Assembly (NCBI GenBank): GCA_028821475.1 | Contig: JAPPGB010000025.1 | Location: 1 to 64,000 of the forward strand | Length of the DNA stretch: 64,000 nt | Reading direction: 5' to 3' | Source: Spirochaetaceae bacterium | GTDB taxonomy: Bacteria; Spirochaetota; Spirochaetia; SZUA-6; Bin103 | Shown here: in pieces, positions 45,529 through 53,953 of the stretch | Numbering within the stretch: position 1 is the stretch's first letter | Layout: the number at the start of each line of letters is the position of its first letter | Position numbers and translations under genes: made by a program | The notes under the pieces: model-generated | What the model was told of the DNA's origin: nothing | Seen by the model: only the letters and a program-made list of their open reading frames with translations | Databases searched by the model: none

Positions 45529-46608
45529 ATGCGAAAGAAGAGTCGTGGCCAGCACGGCACATTGGCATGGGCACGGGCGCTGTTGGGGTGTACCCTGGCG
45601 GCGGCGGTGCTCGTTTCCTGCGGCGCAACCAAAGAAGGCGGCGGCGCCCCGGAGGCAGGGCAGGCGGCCAGCCCGGCTTCCGATGCCGCAGCCGGCGCGG
45701 GCTCGCCCGACCATCCGTATCGCATCGCCGCCACCATCGGCATGGTGGCCGACATCGTACGGCAGGTTGCCGGTGACCGGGGCGAGGTGACGGCGATCAT
45801 CGGGGAGGGGGTCGACCCGCACCTGTACGTGCCCACGCGCAGCGACGTGGCGGCGCTGATGGAGGCGGACATCGTGTTCTACTCCGGGCTGCTGCTGGAG
45901 GGGAAGATGACCGATACGCTGGTCAGGGTGGCACGCGGCGGGCGCCCGGTGCACGCGGTCACCGAGCTGGTGGACGAGTCGGTGCTGCTCGCGCCGGAGG
46001 AGTTTGCCGGTCACTACGATCCTCACCTGTGGATGGACGTGTCCGGCTGGATGCAGGCGGTCGACGCGGTGACCGGGGCGCTGGCCGAGTTCGATCCCGC
46101 CGGGCGGGAGGGCTACCGGCAGCGCGCGGCGGACTACCGCGCCACGCTCGCCGAGTTGCACGACTACGCCCTGCACGTCATCGGCTCGATTCCCGAGCGG
46201 CAGCGCATCCTGGTTACCGCCCACGATGCGTTCAACTACTTCGGGCGCGCCTACGGCCTGGAGGTGCAGGGCATCCAGGGCATGTCGACCGAGTCGGAGG
46301 CGGGCCTGGACCGCATCAACCGGCTGGTGGACCTGCTGGTGACGCGGCAGGTCGGGGCGGTGTTCGTGGAAACCACCATCGCAGACCGTAACGTGCGCGC
46401 GTTGATCGAAGGCGCCGCGGCGCGTGGTCACGAGGTGGCGGTGGGCGGCGAGCTGTTCTCCGACGCCATGGGCCGACCCGGCACCTACGAGGGCACCTAC
46501 GTGGGCATGCTGGACCACAACGTCACCACCGTGGCCCGCGCTCTGGGCGGAGATGCTCCGGAGCGCGGCTTCCAGGGCAAGTTGTCGCATGCGGTGGCGG
46601 CGCCATGA
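45529..46608 (+). CDS. Metal ABC transporter substrate-binding lipoprotein (TroA/MntC-like)
   Basis: A 359-residue cluster A-I binding protein with a lipoprotein signal (LVSC, Cys31). Metal-site segments are EGVDPHLYVPTRSDV, HYDPHLWMDV, FVETTIADRNV and GGELFSDAMG, the four-ligand set of TroA/PsaA/MntC proteins. It lacks the His-rich loop of ZnuA, which favours manganese (or iron/zinc). It heads a four-gene operon with strong promoter and operator signals; the stop overlaps the ATPase start by ATGA. Confidence 0.9.
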   Translation: MRKKSRGQHGTLAWARALLGCTLAAAVLVSCGATKEGGGAPEAGQAASPASDAAAGAGSPDHPYRIAATIGMVADIVRQVAGDRGEVTAIIGEGVDPHLYVPTRSDVAALMEADIVFYSGLLLEGKMTDTLVRVARGGRPVHAVTELVDESVLLAPEEFAGHYDPHLWMDVSGWMQAVDAVTGALAEFDPAGREGYRQRAADYRATLAELHDYALHVIGSIPERQRILVTAHDAFNYFGRAYGLEVQGIQGMSTESEAGLDRINRLVDLLVTRQVGAVFVETTIADRNVRALIEGAAARGHEVAVGGELFSDAMGRPGTYEGTYVGMLDHNVTTVARALGGDAPERGFQGKLSHAVAAP

Positions 46609-47765
46609 GCGGGCCGGCGAAACAGGCCCGCCCGCCACTGGCGGCGGGCGATGAGAGGCTACGGCGGGTACGCGCTCGCGGATCACTGTTGGTTGCGTCG
46701 CGGGCGCGGTCGCTCCGCTACGCCAAGGGCGACGCAGTCGCAGGCACGGGCACCACAACCGGGTCGCGACTCACGGACCAGGCTCCGGCAGCACCGCCGG
46801 CACGAGACCGCAGCGGTGTGCCGGCTGCCGGATCGCTTGCGGTGCGCGACGATCCGGGCCGGCCCGCCGCCGAGCCGGCACGACGTGGCGATGGCAGACC
46901 TCGTCACGGCGGCCCGGGCGCCCAACGTGGCGGCGACCACCCGAAGGCGGCGACCGCTCCCCATCCGGTCGCGGCGGCGTCCGGCCCCGCGCGCAGTCCG
47001 CTGGTGGTGCGCGACCTGACCATCGCGTACCGGCGCCGGCCGGTGTTGTGGGACGTGGACCTGGCGGCGACCGACGGCGTCATTACCGGCATCGTCGGCC
47101 CCAACGGCGCCGGCAAGAGCACCCTGCTGAAGGGCGTGCTCGACCTGGTGCCGCGCGTGTCCGGCTCAGTGAGCATCTACGGCAGGCCCTACCGCCAGCA
47201 GCGGCGCGTGGTGGCCTACGTCCCGCAACGCGAGAGCGTGGATTGGGACTACCCGGTGAGTGCCCTCGAGCTGGTGGCGATGGGGCTGTACCGGTCGCTC
47301 GGCTGGCTGCGCCCGGTGCGCCGTGCCACCCGCGAGGCGGCGCGCGCCGTCATGGACCTGGTCGGCATGGCCGACTACGCCGGGCGGCAGATCTCGGAGC
47401 TGTCCGGCGGACAGCAGCAGCGGTTGTTCCTGGCGCGGGCGCTGGCTCAGGATGCGCAGATCTACTTCATGGACGAGCCGTTCGCCGGTGTCGACGCCGC
47501 CACCGAGCGCGCCATCGTCGAGTTGCTGCAGCGCCTGCGACGCGCCGGCAAGAGCGTGTTCGTGGTGCACCACGACCTGCAGACCGTGAGCAGCTACTTC
47601 GACGACCTGCTGATGCTGAATCTGCGCGTGGTGGCGCACGGACCGGTGGCGGAGGTGTTCACCGACGACAACCTGCAGAAGACCTACGGCGGACGGCTCA
47701 CGCTGCTCGACCGGGCGGTGGACGCCCTCGGACGGGGCCCGGGCGGGCGGGGACGCGACGGGTGA
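46605..47765 (+). CDS. Metal ABC transporter ATPase (TroB/MntB-like) with long N-terminal extension
   Basis: A 386-residue protein whose ABC domain (about 132-370) has Walker A GPNGAGKS, signature LSGGQQQR, Walker B FMDEPFAGVD and VVHHDLQTV. The first 130 residues are a low-complexity Arg/Ala/Gly/Pro-rich stretch not found in TroB relatives. The ATG at 46605 is set by overlap with the binding-protein stop; an internal start nearer the ABC domain cannot be ruled out. The stop overlaps the first permease start (GTGA). Confidence 0.9.
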   Translation: MSGPAKQARPPLAAGDERLRRVRARGSLLVASRARSLRYAKGDAVAGTGTTTGSRLTDQAPAAPPARDRSGVPAAGSLAVRDDPGRPAAEPARRGDGRPRHGGPGAQRGGDHPKAATAPHPVAAASGPARSPLVVRDLTIAYRRRPVLWDVDLAATDGVITGIVGPNGAGKSTLLKGVLDLVPRVSGSVSIYGRPYRQQRRVVAYVPQRESVDWDYPVSALELVAMGLYRSLGWLRPVRRATREAARAVMDLVGMADYAGRQISELSGGQQQRLFLARALAQDAQIYFMDEPFAGVDAATERAIVELLQRLRRAGKSVFVVHHDLQTVSSYFDDLLMLNLRVVAHGPVAEVFTDDNLQKTYGGRLTLLDRAVDALGRGPGGRGRDG

Positions 47766-49186
47766 GCTACCTGCCCTCCTGGGAGCAGGTGGTGCGGGTG
47801 CTGCTCCTGAGCGACTTCAACACGCGCGTGGTGGTGCTGGGCGTCGCCCTGCTCGGGATGGCGGCGGGCATCGTCGGCACCTTTACCCTGCTGCGCAAGC
47901 GCGCGCTGGTGTCGGACGCGGTCAGCCACGCCACGCTGCCCGGCATCGCCGCGGCATGGCTGGTGATGGTCGCGCTCGGTGGCACCGGCAAGTGGTTTCC
48001 GGGTCTGCTGCTTGGCGCCGCGGCCGGCGGCCTGGTCGCCGTCGGCGCCGTCCTGACCCTGCGCAGCGTGTTGCGTCTGCACGAGGATGCGGCCCTGGGC
48101 GTCGTGCTGTCGGTGTCGTTCGGCATCGGCGTAGCGCTGCTCGGGTTGATCCAGCAGATGCGCCGCGGCTCCGCCGCCGGCCTGGACTCCTTCATTTACG
48201 GCAAGACCGCCTCGATGTTGTCCGCCGACGCGTTGTTGATAGCCGTCATCTCGCTGGTCCTGGTAGTCGCCGCGGTGCTGCTGTTCAAGGAGTTGAACCT
48301 GCTTTGCTTCGACGCTCCCTACGCGGCGACGCAGGGCTTTCCGGTGGCGTTCCTGGACGCACTGATGCTCGCCCTGGTGGTCGCGGTCACGGTGATCGGA
48401 CTGCAGGCGGTGGGGCTGATCCTGATCGTCGCCCTGTTGATAACCCCGGCTGCCGCGGCGCGCTTCTGGACCCACGACCTGCGTGCGATGACGGTCCTGG
48501 CCGCGCTGCTCGGCGCGTCGGGCGGATTCGTCGGCGCCGGACTGTCGGCCCTTGTGCCGCGCCTTCCGGCGGGTGCGGTGATCGTGGTCACCACCTCGGT
48601 CGGGTTCATGATCAGCGTGCTGTTCGGAACCCGCCGCGGCCTGCTGCGCGTGCTCGTGGAGCGGCATCGCGGCGACCGCCGCATCCGGCGCGAGCACCTG
48701 CTGCGCGCGCTGTTCGAGCAGTTGGAGGGTCAGCTCGGGGCCATGCCCGGAGTGCGCGAACTGGCTGCCATGCCCGTGAGCCGCGGGCAGCTTGCGCGTC
48801 GGCGCGGCTGGAGCCGGGCCGAGCTGGTGTCCGCGCTGCGCGGTGCCCGCCGCGAAGGCTGGCTGCGCCCGGAGAGCGCGACGCGGCAGGATCTGCGGCT
48901 GTCCGCCGCCGGTGCCGAACGGGCGCTCCAGGTAGTGCGCAACCATCGGCTGTGGGAGCTCTACCTGATCCGGTATGCGGACGTGGCCACCAGCCGCGTG
49001 GACCGCGGCGCCGACCGCATCGAGCACGTGCTCGGTCCGGAACTGGTCGCGGAACTGGAGGAGCAGCTCGACCGGCAGAGCGACCGCGCCGCCGTGGCCG
49101 CCAGCCCGCACGAGTTGGCCGGCGCTGCGCCGCCGCTCCCCGGGGTTGCCGCCGGAGCGCCGGCAGGGTTGACGCGCCCGTCATGA
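47762..49186 (+). CDS. Metal ABC transporter permease (TroC-like) fused to a DtxR-like C-terminal domain
   Basis: A 474-residue protein. Residues 1-280 form the ABC-3 permease with KRALVSDAVSHATLPG and AVGLILIVALLITPAAAA. Residues about 300-450 are soluble and resemble a winged-helix plus metal-binding/dimerisation domain of the DtxR/MntR family, seen in NHRLWELYLIRYADV and DRIEHVLGPELVAELEE. The start is a GTG overlapping the ATPase stop. The attached domain may sense cytoplasmic metal and gate the pore or touch DNA; this is inference. Confidence 0.85.
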   Translation: MSYLPSWEQVVRVLLLSDFNTRVVVLGVALLGMAAGIVGTFTLLRKRALVSDAVSHATLPGIAAAWLVMVALGGTGKWFPGLLLGAAAGGLVAVGAVLTLRSVLRLHEDAALGVVLSVSFGIGVALLGLIQQMRRGSAAGLDSFIYGKTASMLSADALLIAVISLVLVVAAVLLFKELNLLCFDAPYAATQGFPVAFLDALMLALVVAVTVIGLQAVGLILIVALLITPAAAARFWTHDLRAMTVLAALLGASGGFVGAGLSALVPRLPAGAVIVVTTSVGFMISVLFGTRRGLLRVLVERHRGDRRIRREHLLRALFEQLEGQLGAMPGVRELAAMPVSRGQLARRRGWSRAELVSALRGARREGWLRPESATRQDLRLSAAGAERALQVVRNHRLWELYLIRYADVATSRVDRGADRIEHVLGPELVAELEEQLDRQSDRAAVAASPHELAGAAPPLPGVAAGAPAGLTRPS

Positions 49187-50532
49187 CCTGGACCGCTCTG
49201 GACACCGGCATCGTGGTGGTTGCGGCGGTCGGCGCCATGGCGTGCGCGTTGATCGGCAGCTTCCTGGTGCTGCGCCGCATGAGCATGATGGGCGATGCCA
49301 TCAGCCACGCCGTGCTGCCGGGCATCGCCGCCGCCTTCCTGGTCACGCTGAGCCGCGACACCGCGGTCATCCTGGCGGGGGCGGCGCTCGCCGGCGTGCT
49401 CACCGCGGCGTTCACGCAGCTCATCCACCAGGCCGGCAACGTCGACCGCGGCGCAGCGATGGGCGTGGTGTTCACCACCATGTTCGCGCTCGGCCTCATC
49501 CTGATCGTGCGCAGTGCGGATGCGGTGCACATCGACGTGCACACCGTGTTCTACGGCGCCGTGGAGTTGGCGCCGCTGAACGACGTTGCGGTCGGCGGCG
49601 TCCGGCTTCCGCGCGCGCTGTTGATCCTCGGCCCGGTGTTCGCGGCCGACGTCGCCTTCGTGCTGCTGCTGTACAAGGAGCTCAACCTCACCTCGTTCGA
49701 CGGCGAGTTCGCACGCGCCATCGGCTTCAACGCCCGGCTCATCCACTACGCGTTGATGGTGATGGTGGCGGTGACCATCGTGGCCGCGTTCGAGAGCGTC
49801 GGCAGCATCCTGGTGATCGCCATGCTGATCGTGCCCGGCGTGGTCGCCGGCCTGTTCACCAGGCGGCTGTGGTCGCTGCTGCTGTTCGGCCAGGCGGTGG
49901 CGCTGGTGTGCGCCGTCGGCGGCCACCTGGGCGCCATTACCGTGCCGCGCTGGTTCGGACTCTCCGACACCAGCACCGCCGGGATGATGACGGTGACCGC
50001 CGGCGTGGTGGTGGCGGTTGCACTCGTGGCAGCCCCGCAACGCGGACTGGCCGCGCGCGTGCTGCACCGCGTTCGGGTTGCGGTCGGCGTGGGCCGCGAG
50101 GACCTGTTGGTGGAACTGTTGCGCGGCGAAGAGCGCGACAGTCCCGGCGCCCGCGGTCGTGACCTGGTGCGCGAAGAGTCCTCGCGCATCGCCGGCCGCT
50201 CGACGCGCGTCGACCGTACCTTGGCGTTGCTGGCCGAGCGCATGCGCGGCCGGGTGCGGCGCGCCGGCGACGGCTACCGGCTCACCGCCGCAGGGCGCCG
50301 GCTGGCGACCGGGCTGCTGCGCAGCCACCGGCTGTGGGAAAGCTACCTGTTCGCCGAGGGCGACACGGATGTCGGCGAGGTGCACTTCGCCGCCCACCAG
50401 TTGGAGCACGTGACCTCGGCCGGCATGCGCGCCGACCTGGCCCGCGGCGCCGGCGCCACCGATCCCCACGGTCGTCCGATTCCCGAGGCGCCGCCCGCCG
50501 ATCCGGGCGCCCGCCGGCCGGCCGACGGCTGA
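49183..50532 (+). CDS. Second metal ABC transporter permease (TroD-like) fused to a DtxR-like C-terminal domain
   Basis: A 449-residue paralogue of the previous gene. The ABC-3 permease half has RRMSMMGDAISHAVLPG and SVGSILVIAMLIVPGVVAG. The soluble C-terminal part shows the DtxR-family marks LRSHRLWESYLF, HFAAHQLEHVTS and DPHGRPIPE, the last being the typical metal-site/turn motif of MntR-like regulators. The ATG overlaps the preceding stop (ATGA). The two permeases probably form a heterodimeric pore, each half carrying a sensor-like domain. Confidence 0.87.
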   Translation: MTWTALDTGIVVVAAVGAMACALIGSFLVLRRMSMMGDAISHAVLPGIAAAFLVTLSRDTAVILAGAALAGVLTAAFTQLIHQAGNVDRGAAMGVVFTTMFALGLILIVRSADAVHIDVHTVFYGAVELAPLNDVAVGGVRLPRALLILGPVFAADVAFVLLLYKELNLTSFDGEFARAIGFNARLIHYALMVMVAVTIVAAFESVGSILVIAMLIVPGVVAGLFTRRLWSLLLFGQAVALVCAVGGHLGAITVPRWFGLSDTSTAGMMTVTAGVVVAVALVAAPQRGLAARVLHRVRVAVGVGREDLLVELLRGEERDSPGARGRDLVREESSRIAGRSTRVDRTLALLAERMRGRVRRAGDGYRLTAAGRRLATGLLRSHRLWESYLFAEGDTDVGEVHFAAHQLEHVTSAGMRADLARGAGATDPHGRPIPEAPPADPGARRPADG

Positions 50533-50533
50533 C

Positions 50534-51811
50534 GTGACCACACCCCTGGCGGCGGACTCCCGGACTCCGCGGGACAGCGCGCGGGACGTACCGGCCAGGT
50601 ACCACGGGTTGGACGGGCTGCGCGCTCTGGCCATGCTGCTCGGCATCGTGCTGCACGCGACGCTGCCGTACTTCGCACGGATTGCCGACATCGAGCTGAT
50701 GTGGCCGGCGGACGACGACCAGTCGCTGGCGCTGCTGGTGTTGTTCGACTTCATCCACCTGTGGCGCATGCCGGTGTTCTTCCTGCTGGCCGGCTTCTTC
50801 GCGCACCTGGTGCTGGAGCGCCGCTCCATCGCAGCCTTCATACGCGACCGGTTGCGGCGCATCGCCGTGCCGCTTGTCTTGTTCACCGTCGTGATGGCGC
50901 TGATCCTGCCGGTGTTGTGGAACTACGGCTGGAAGGGAGAATACGCGGTCGACCTCGGCGTGCTCGATCCGCTCAAGTGGCCGTATTTTGCCTCACAACC
51001 CACCCCGCTGGCGCACCTCTGGTTCCTCTGGCACCTGCTGATCATGTATGCAGTGCTGCTCGTGCTGCGCCGTGTCGGTGCGACCCGGCTTGGTCTGGCT
51101 GTCCGCACCGTGCCGCCCGTTGCGTCGTTGGCGCGGCGCTCGGTCGCCGCCGTGTACGCGCGAGCGCCGCTGGCGCTGATGGCGGCGGCGGCGCTCCTGC
51201 TTGCGTGGCGCGGCGGCGACGAGTCGAAACCGATCTTTCCGCCCAATGTCCCCGACCTGCTGTACGGAGCGCTCTTCTTCTTCTACGGCTACGGGCTGTG
51301 GACCCGGCGCGCGTCGATCCGGAACCTGACGCACCATGGAGTCCTGGCCGTCCTGTGGGCGTCGGCGTTCGCCGTCTACGCCCTGCACCTGGCCATGCTC
51401 GGTGCTCTGCAAGTTGCGGACGGCGCCGGTTCGAGCGGCGTGGCCGCTACGCTGGCACTCGTGGAGGTGCTCGCGCAAGGCTGCGCGGTGGTGCTGCTGA
51501 CGCTGGCGCTGGTGGGCAGTTGCGAGGCGCTGTTGAGGGCGCCGCAGCCGTGGGTGCGGTGGACGGCAGACGCGTCCTACTGGATCTACCTGATGCACCT
51601 GCCGGTCGTCGCATGGCTCACCTTCTGGCTCGCGCACCTCGACCGGTCCGGACGTCTCACCGCGTTGACCGGGTTCGCCTGGGGCGCCGGACTGAAGTTT
51701 CTGGCCGCCAGCATCGTCACCACGGCGGTGGGTCTGGCGAGCTACCGGTACCTCGTCCGCTACACCCCGCTCGGCTCGCTCCTGAACGGCAAGCGAAGCC
51801 GCCGACATTGA
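50534..51811 (+). CDS. Acyltransferase family 3 membrane protein (OpgC-like)
   Basis: A 425-residue integral membrane protein of the Acyl_transf_3 family with about ten spans. The N-terminal GLDGLRALAMLLGIVLHATLPY carries the conserved Arg and His, and WRMPVFFLLAGFFAHLV is also family-typical. Members acylate glucans, polysaccharides or antibiotics using acyl-CoA or succinyl-CoA. The GTG lies one base after the preceding stop, so it may be read with the metal-importer operon although no functional link is evident. Confidence 0.83.
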   Translation: MTTPLAADSRTPRDSARDVPARYHGLDGLRALAMLLGIVLHATLPYFARIADIELMWPADDDQSLALLVLFDFIHLWRMPVFFLLAGFFAHLVLERRSIAAFIRDRLRRIAVPLVLFTVVMALILPVLWNYGWKGEYAVDLGVLDPLKWPYFASQPTPLAHLWFLWHLLIMYAVLLVLRRVGATRLGLAVRTVPPVASLARRSVAAVYARAPLALMAAAALLLAWRGGDESKPIFPPNVPDLLYGALFFFYGYGLWTRRASIRNLTHHGVLAVLWASAFAVYALHLAMLGALQVADGAGSSGVAATLALVEVLAQGCAVVLLTLALVGSCEALLRAPQPWVRWTADASYWIYLMHLPVVAWLTFWLAHLDRSGRLTALTGFAWGAGLKFLAASIVTTAVGLASYRYLVRYTPLGSLLNGKRSRRH

Positions 51812-51930
51812 TCGCAGCTACGCGTGTGGAAGCACGCAGCACGACGCAGGGCCGTCTACGGGGCGTAACGCGAGATCAGGGTTGCTCATCTTCGGTTGCC
51901 CCTACCAGGTCCGGTTGGTAAGGTCGATCC

Positions 51931-52824
51931 ATGGCGGATCGGATCGACTTTCGCCGCTGGAATGTCACCCGCGTGGGGATGGAGGCGTGGCGTAACTTCA
52001 GTCGGCAGACGGAGATCAAGCTGCGCGGTCGCACTTTCTTCGTCGGTCCTAACGCCTCCGGCAAGTCGAATATTTTGGATGCGCTCCGTTTCTTGCGCGA
52101 CGTTGCCGGGTCGGGACTCGACGAAGCGGTGGCGTTGCGCGGCGGCATGCGTGAGGTGCGGTCCCTCCATGCCCGGCAGTTTCCGGGCGTCCGAATCGCC
52201 GTCGACGTGGGGCCGCGCGACGGCAGCGCCAAGTGGTCGTACGAGTTGCACTTCCGCAATCATCCGAACCGGCACCGCCCGGTCGTTGAGCGCGAGTGCG
52301 TGCGTCTGGATGGCAAGGCCATCGTTGACAGACCAGACAAGCGAGATCGGCAGGATGCGGAGCGCCTCACTCAGACCCATCTCGAACAGGTCAGCGAGAA
52401 TCAGGCTTTCTGGCGCGCGCACGGCGCCAAGCAGAGCGAGGCGGCATTCTCTGATGGTACTCTACGGCTGTTGGGACTGTTCTGGGCGCTGGCGGAGAGT
52501 GGCGGGCCGCTGTTGTTGGAGGAGCCGGAGCTGAGTTTGCATGACGCCCTGGTTTCGCGCTTGGCAACCTTGATGGCTCGCATGAACCGCAAGTCCGGCC
52601 GCCAGGTGCTGGTGACCACCCACTCGGCTGCGCTGCTCGGAGACAAAGGGATTGACTTGGCCGAAGTGTATCTGCTGGTACCGGGAGAGGAGGGCACGAA
52701 CGTGTTGTGCGCGGCAGACCTGGACGACGTACGGTCGCTGGTTGAGGGAGACCTCACACCCGGCGAGGCAATAATGCCGCGGGCGGCGCCGAAGGACGTC
52801 CACCAATTGTCATTCGACTTCTGA
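51931..52824 (+). CDS. AAA family ATPase, short form
   Basis: A 297-residue AAA_21-type ATPase with Walker A VGPNASGKS (38-46), signature FSDGTLRL (about 173-180), Walker B LLLEEPELSLH and switch His in VTTHSAALL. Relatives of this kind are usually longer; here only about a dozen residues join the N-terminal lobe (ending SENQAF) to the signature region, so a central block of perhaps 80-100 residues seems deleted. Function is unknown and a partner gene is absent. No good ribosome-binding site precedes the ATG. Confidence 0.7.
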   Translation: MADRIDFRRWNVTRVGMEAWRNFSRQTEIKLRGRTFFVGPNASGKSNILDALRFLRDVAGSGLDEAVALRGGMREVRSLHARQFPGVRIAVDVGPRDGSAKWSYELHFRNHPNRHRPVVERECVRLDGKAIVDRPDKRDRQDAERLTQTHLEQVSENQAFWRAHGAKQSEAAFSDGTLRLLGLFWALAESGGPLLLEEPELSLHDALVSRLATLMARMNRKSGRQVLVTTHSAALLGDKGIDLAEVYLLVPGEEGTNVLCAADLDDVRSLVEGDLTPGEAIMPRAAPKDVHQLSFDF

Positions 52825-53155
52825 AATGGAAGTAGCGCCGAGCCGGGCGGTGCGGGAGGGACTCGTACCCGCGGAAGGGGACTCTCGCAGGGTCGGACCC
52901 GAGTACACGTTGCTGATGAGCGAGTATGCCCGCGAGAGGTGGAACCCGTTGCGAGCGGCCGACAGGTCGCCGAGCCTGCAGCGGGCAATGGTGTGCTTTG
53001 CGAAACTTTGCTGAGGGTGGCCGCTGGTAGCGACGGGGACGGACCCTTAAAAGAATAAAGGCAGATGTTGATTTTATTGAGGGGAGTGGCGACACTGCCG
53101 CGGTGGTCTTGATGCGGAAGGTGTCGAAAGGCGTAGGGCGGTCGCCGGTAGGCGC
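52825..53155. other. Intergenic region, no gene recognised
   Basis: About 330 bases without a recognisable gene. A short AT-rich stretch at 53046-53085 probably contains the promoter for the exporter operon. A T-arm-like sequence on the minus strand near 52855-52880 was examined and not accepted as tRNA. Confidence 0.5.
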
Positions 53156-53953
53156 ATGCGGTTTCTGACCGGTGCAGCGAGTGCGCTGTTCGCTCCGGAC
53201 CGGGCTTTTGCGTTTCGGGTGGCTTCCGGGGTCTCGCTGTTTGCATTGCTGGCCCTGGAGCTGGCATCCGTGGTTGCCGGCGAAACGATGATCCTGTGGC
53301 GGACGAGCGGACCCGAATTGCGGCGGATCGCCCTGGTGGAGTCGCTGCACGTGGCCGAGCAGCGCAGCACCTCGTTTGCGGAGCCTGAGGAGGTGGACCG
53401 GCGGCGGGCGGCGGCCTACCGCCGGCTCACCGCTCCCACCGGCCCCGTTGCCAAGACCGTTGCGGTCCTGCTCTCGGGCCTCGTTCTGCCGGCCGCCGTC
53501 GTCCTCACGTGGTTGGCGCTGCTCGTGCTGGCGCAATTCCTCGGCGGCGAGGAACCGCGCAGCCCGGGCCGCCCGCGTGCCTCCATCAGACTGGTCGCGG
53601 TGGCATTCGCCCCGCTGGCCCTGCGCCGGCTGGCTTCGGGCGCCGTGACCCTGGCGGCGGTCGACCCGGCCGCCGCCGCTGCCGGTGCCACCACGGTCGC
53701 GACCTACCGCGAGCGCGCAACGGTACGCTTCGATCTGGCGGCGCTGGCTGACGCACCAGCCGGCGTCGTCGAGCGAGCCGCCGTGTTGCTCACCGACCCG
53801 TTCGGCCTGTGGGCGCTGGCCGTGCTCGCCTCCGGCGCCGCCGCGCTGCTGCGCCTGCCGGCGCTGCGCGCCCTGGTGCTGACCGCGGTGATCGCCGCGC
53901 TGTGGACGCTGTTCGACACCGTGGCGGGCGGCCGCTGGGCGCTGCTGGCATGA
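53156..53953 (+). CDS. Membrane protein, Yip1-like topology
   Basis: A 265-residue integral membrane protein with about five or six spans (around 25-45, 105-130, 145-170, 215-235, 240-260). The overall layout resembles YIP1-family bacterial proteins, but no decisive motif is seen. It overlaps the adaptor gene start by ATGA and so belongs to the MacAB-like exporter operon, perhaps as an accessory or regulator. Confidence 0.6.
   Translation: MRFLTGAASALFAPDRAFAFRVASGVSLFALLALELASVVAGETMILWRTSGPELRRIALVESLHVAEQRSTSFAEPEEVDRRRAAAYRRLTAPTGPVAKTVAVLLSGLVLPAAVVLTWLALLVLAQFLGGEEPRSPGRPRASIRLVAVAFAPLALRRLASGAVTLAAVDPAAAAAGATTVATYRERATVRFDLAALADAPAGVVERAAVLLTDPFGLWALAVLASGAAALLRLPALRALVLTAVIAALWTLFDTVAGGRWALLA

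Noticed and set aside
52855-52880. Minus-strand sequence resembling a tRNA T-arm (GCGGG-TACGAGT-CCCTC)
   Set aside because: The stem has a mismatch, and no matching acceptor 5' strand, D-arm or anticodon arm is found upstream. It may be chance or a small tRNA fragment.
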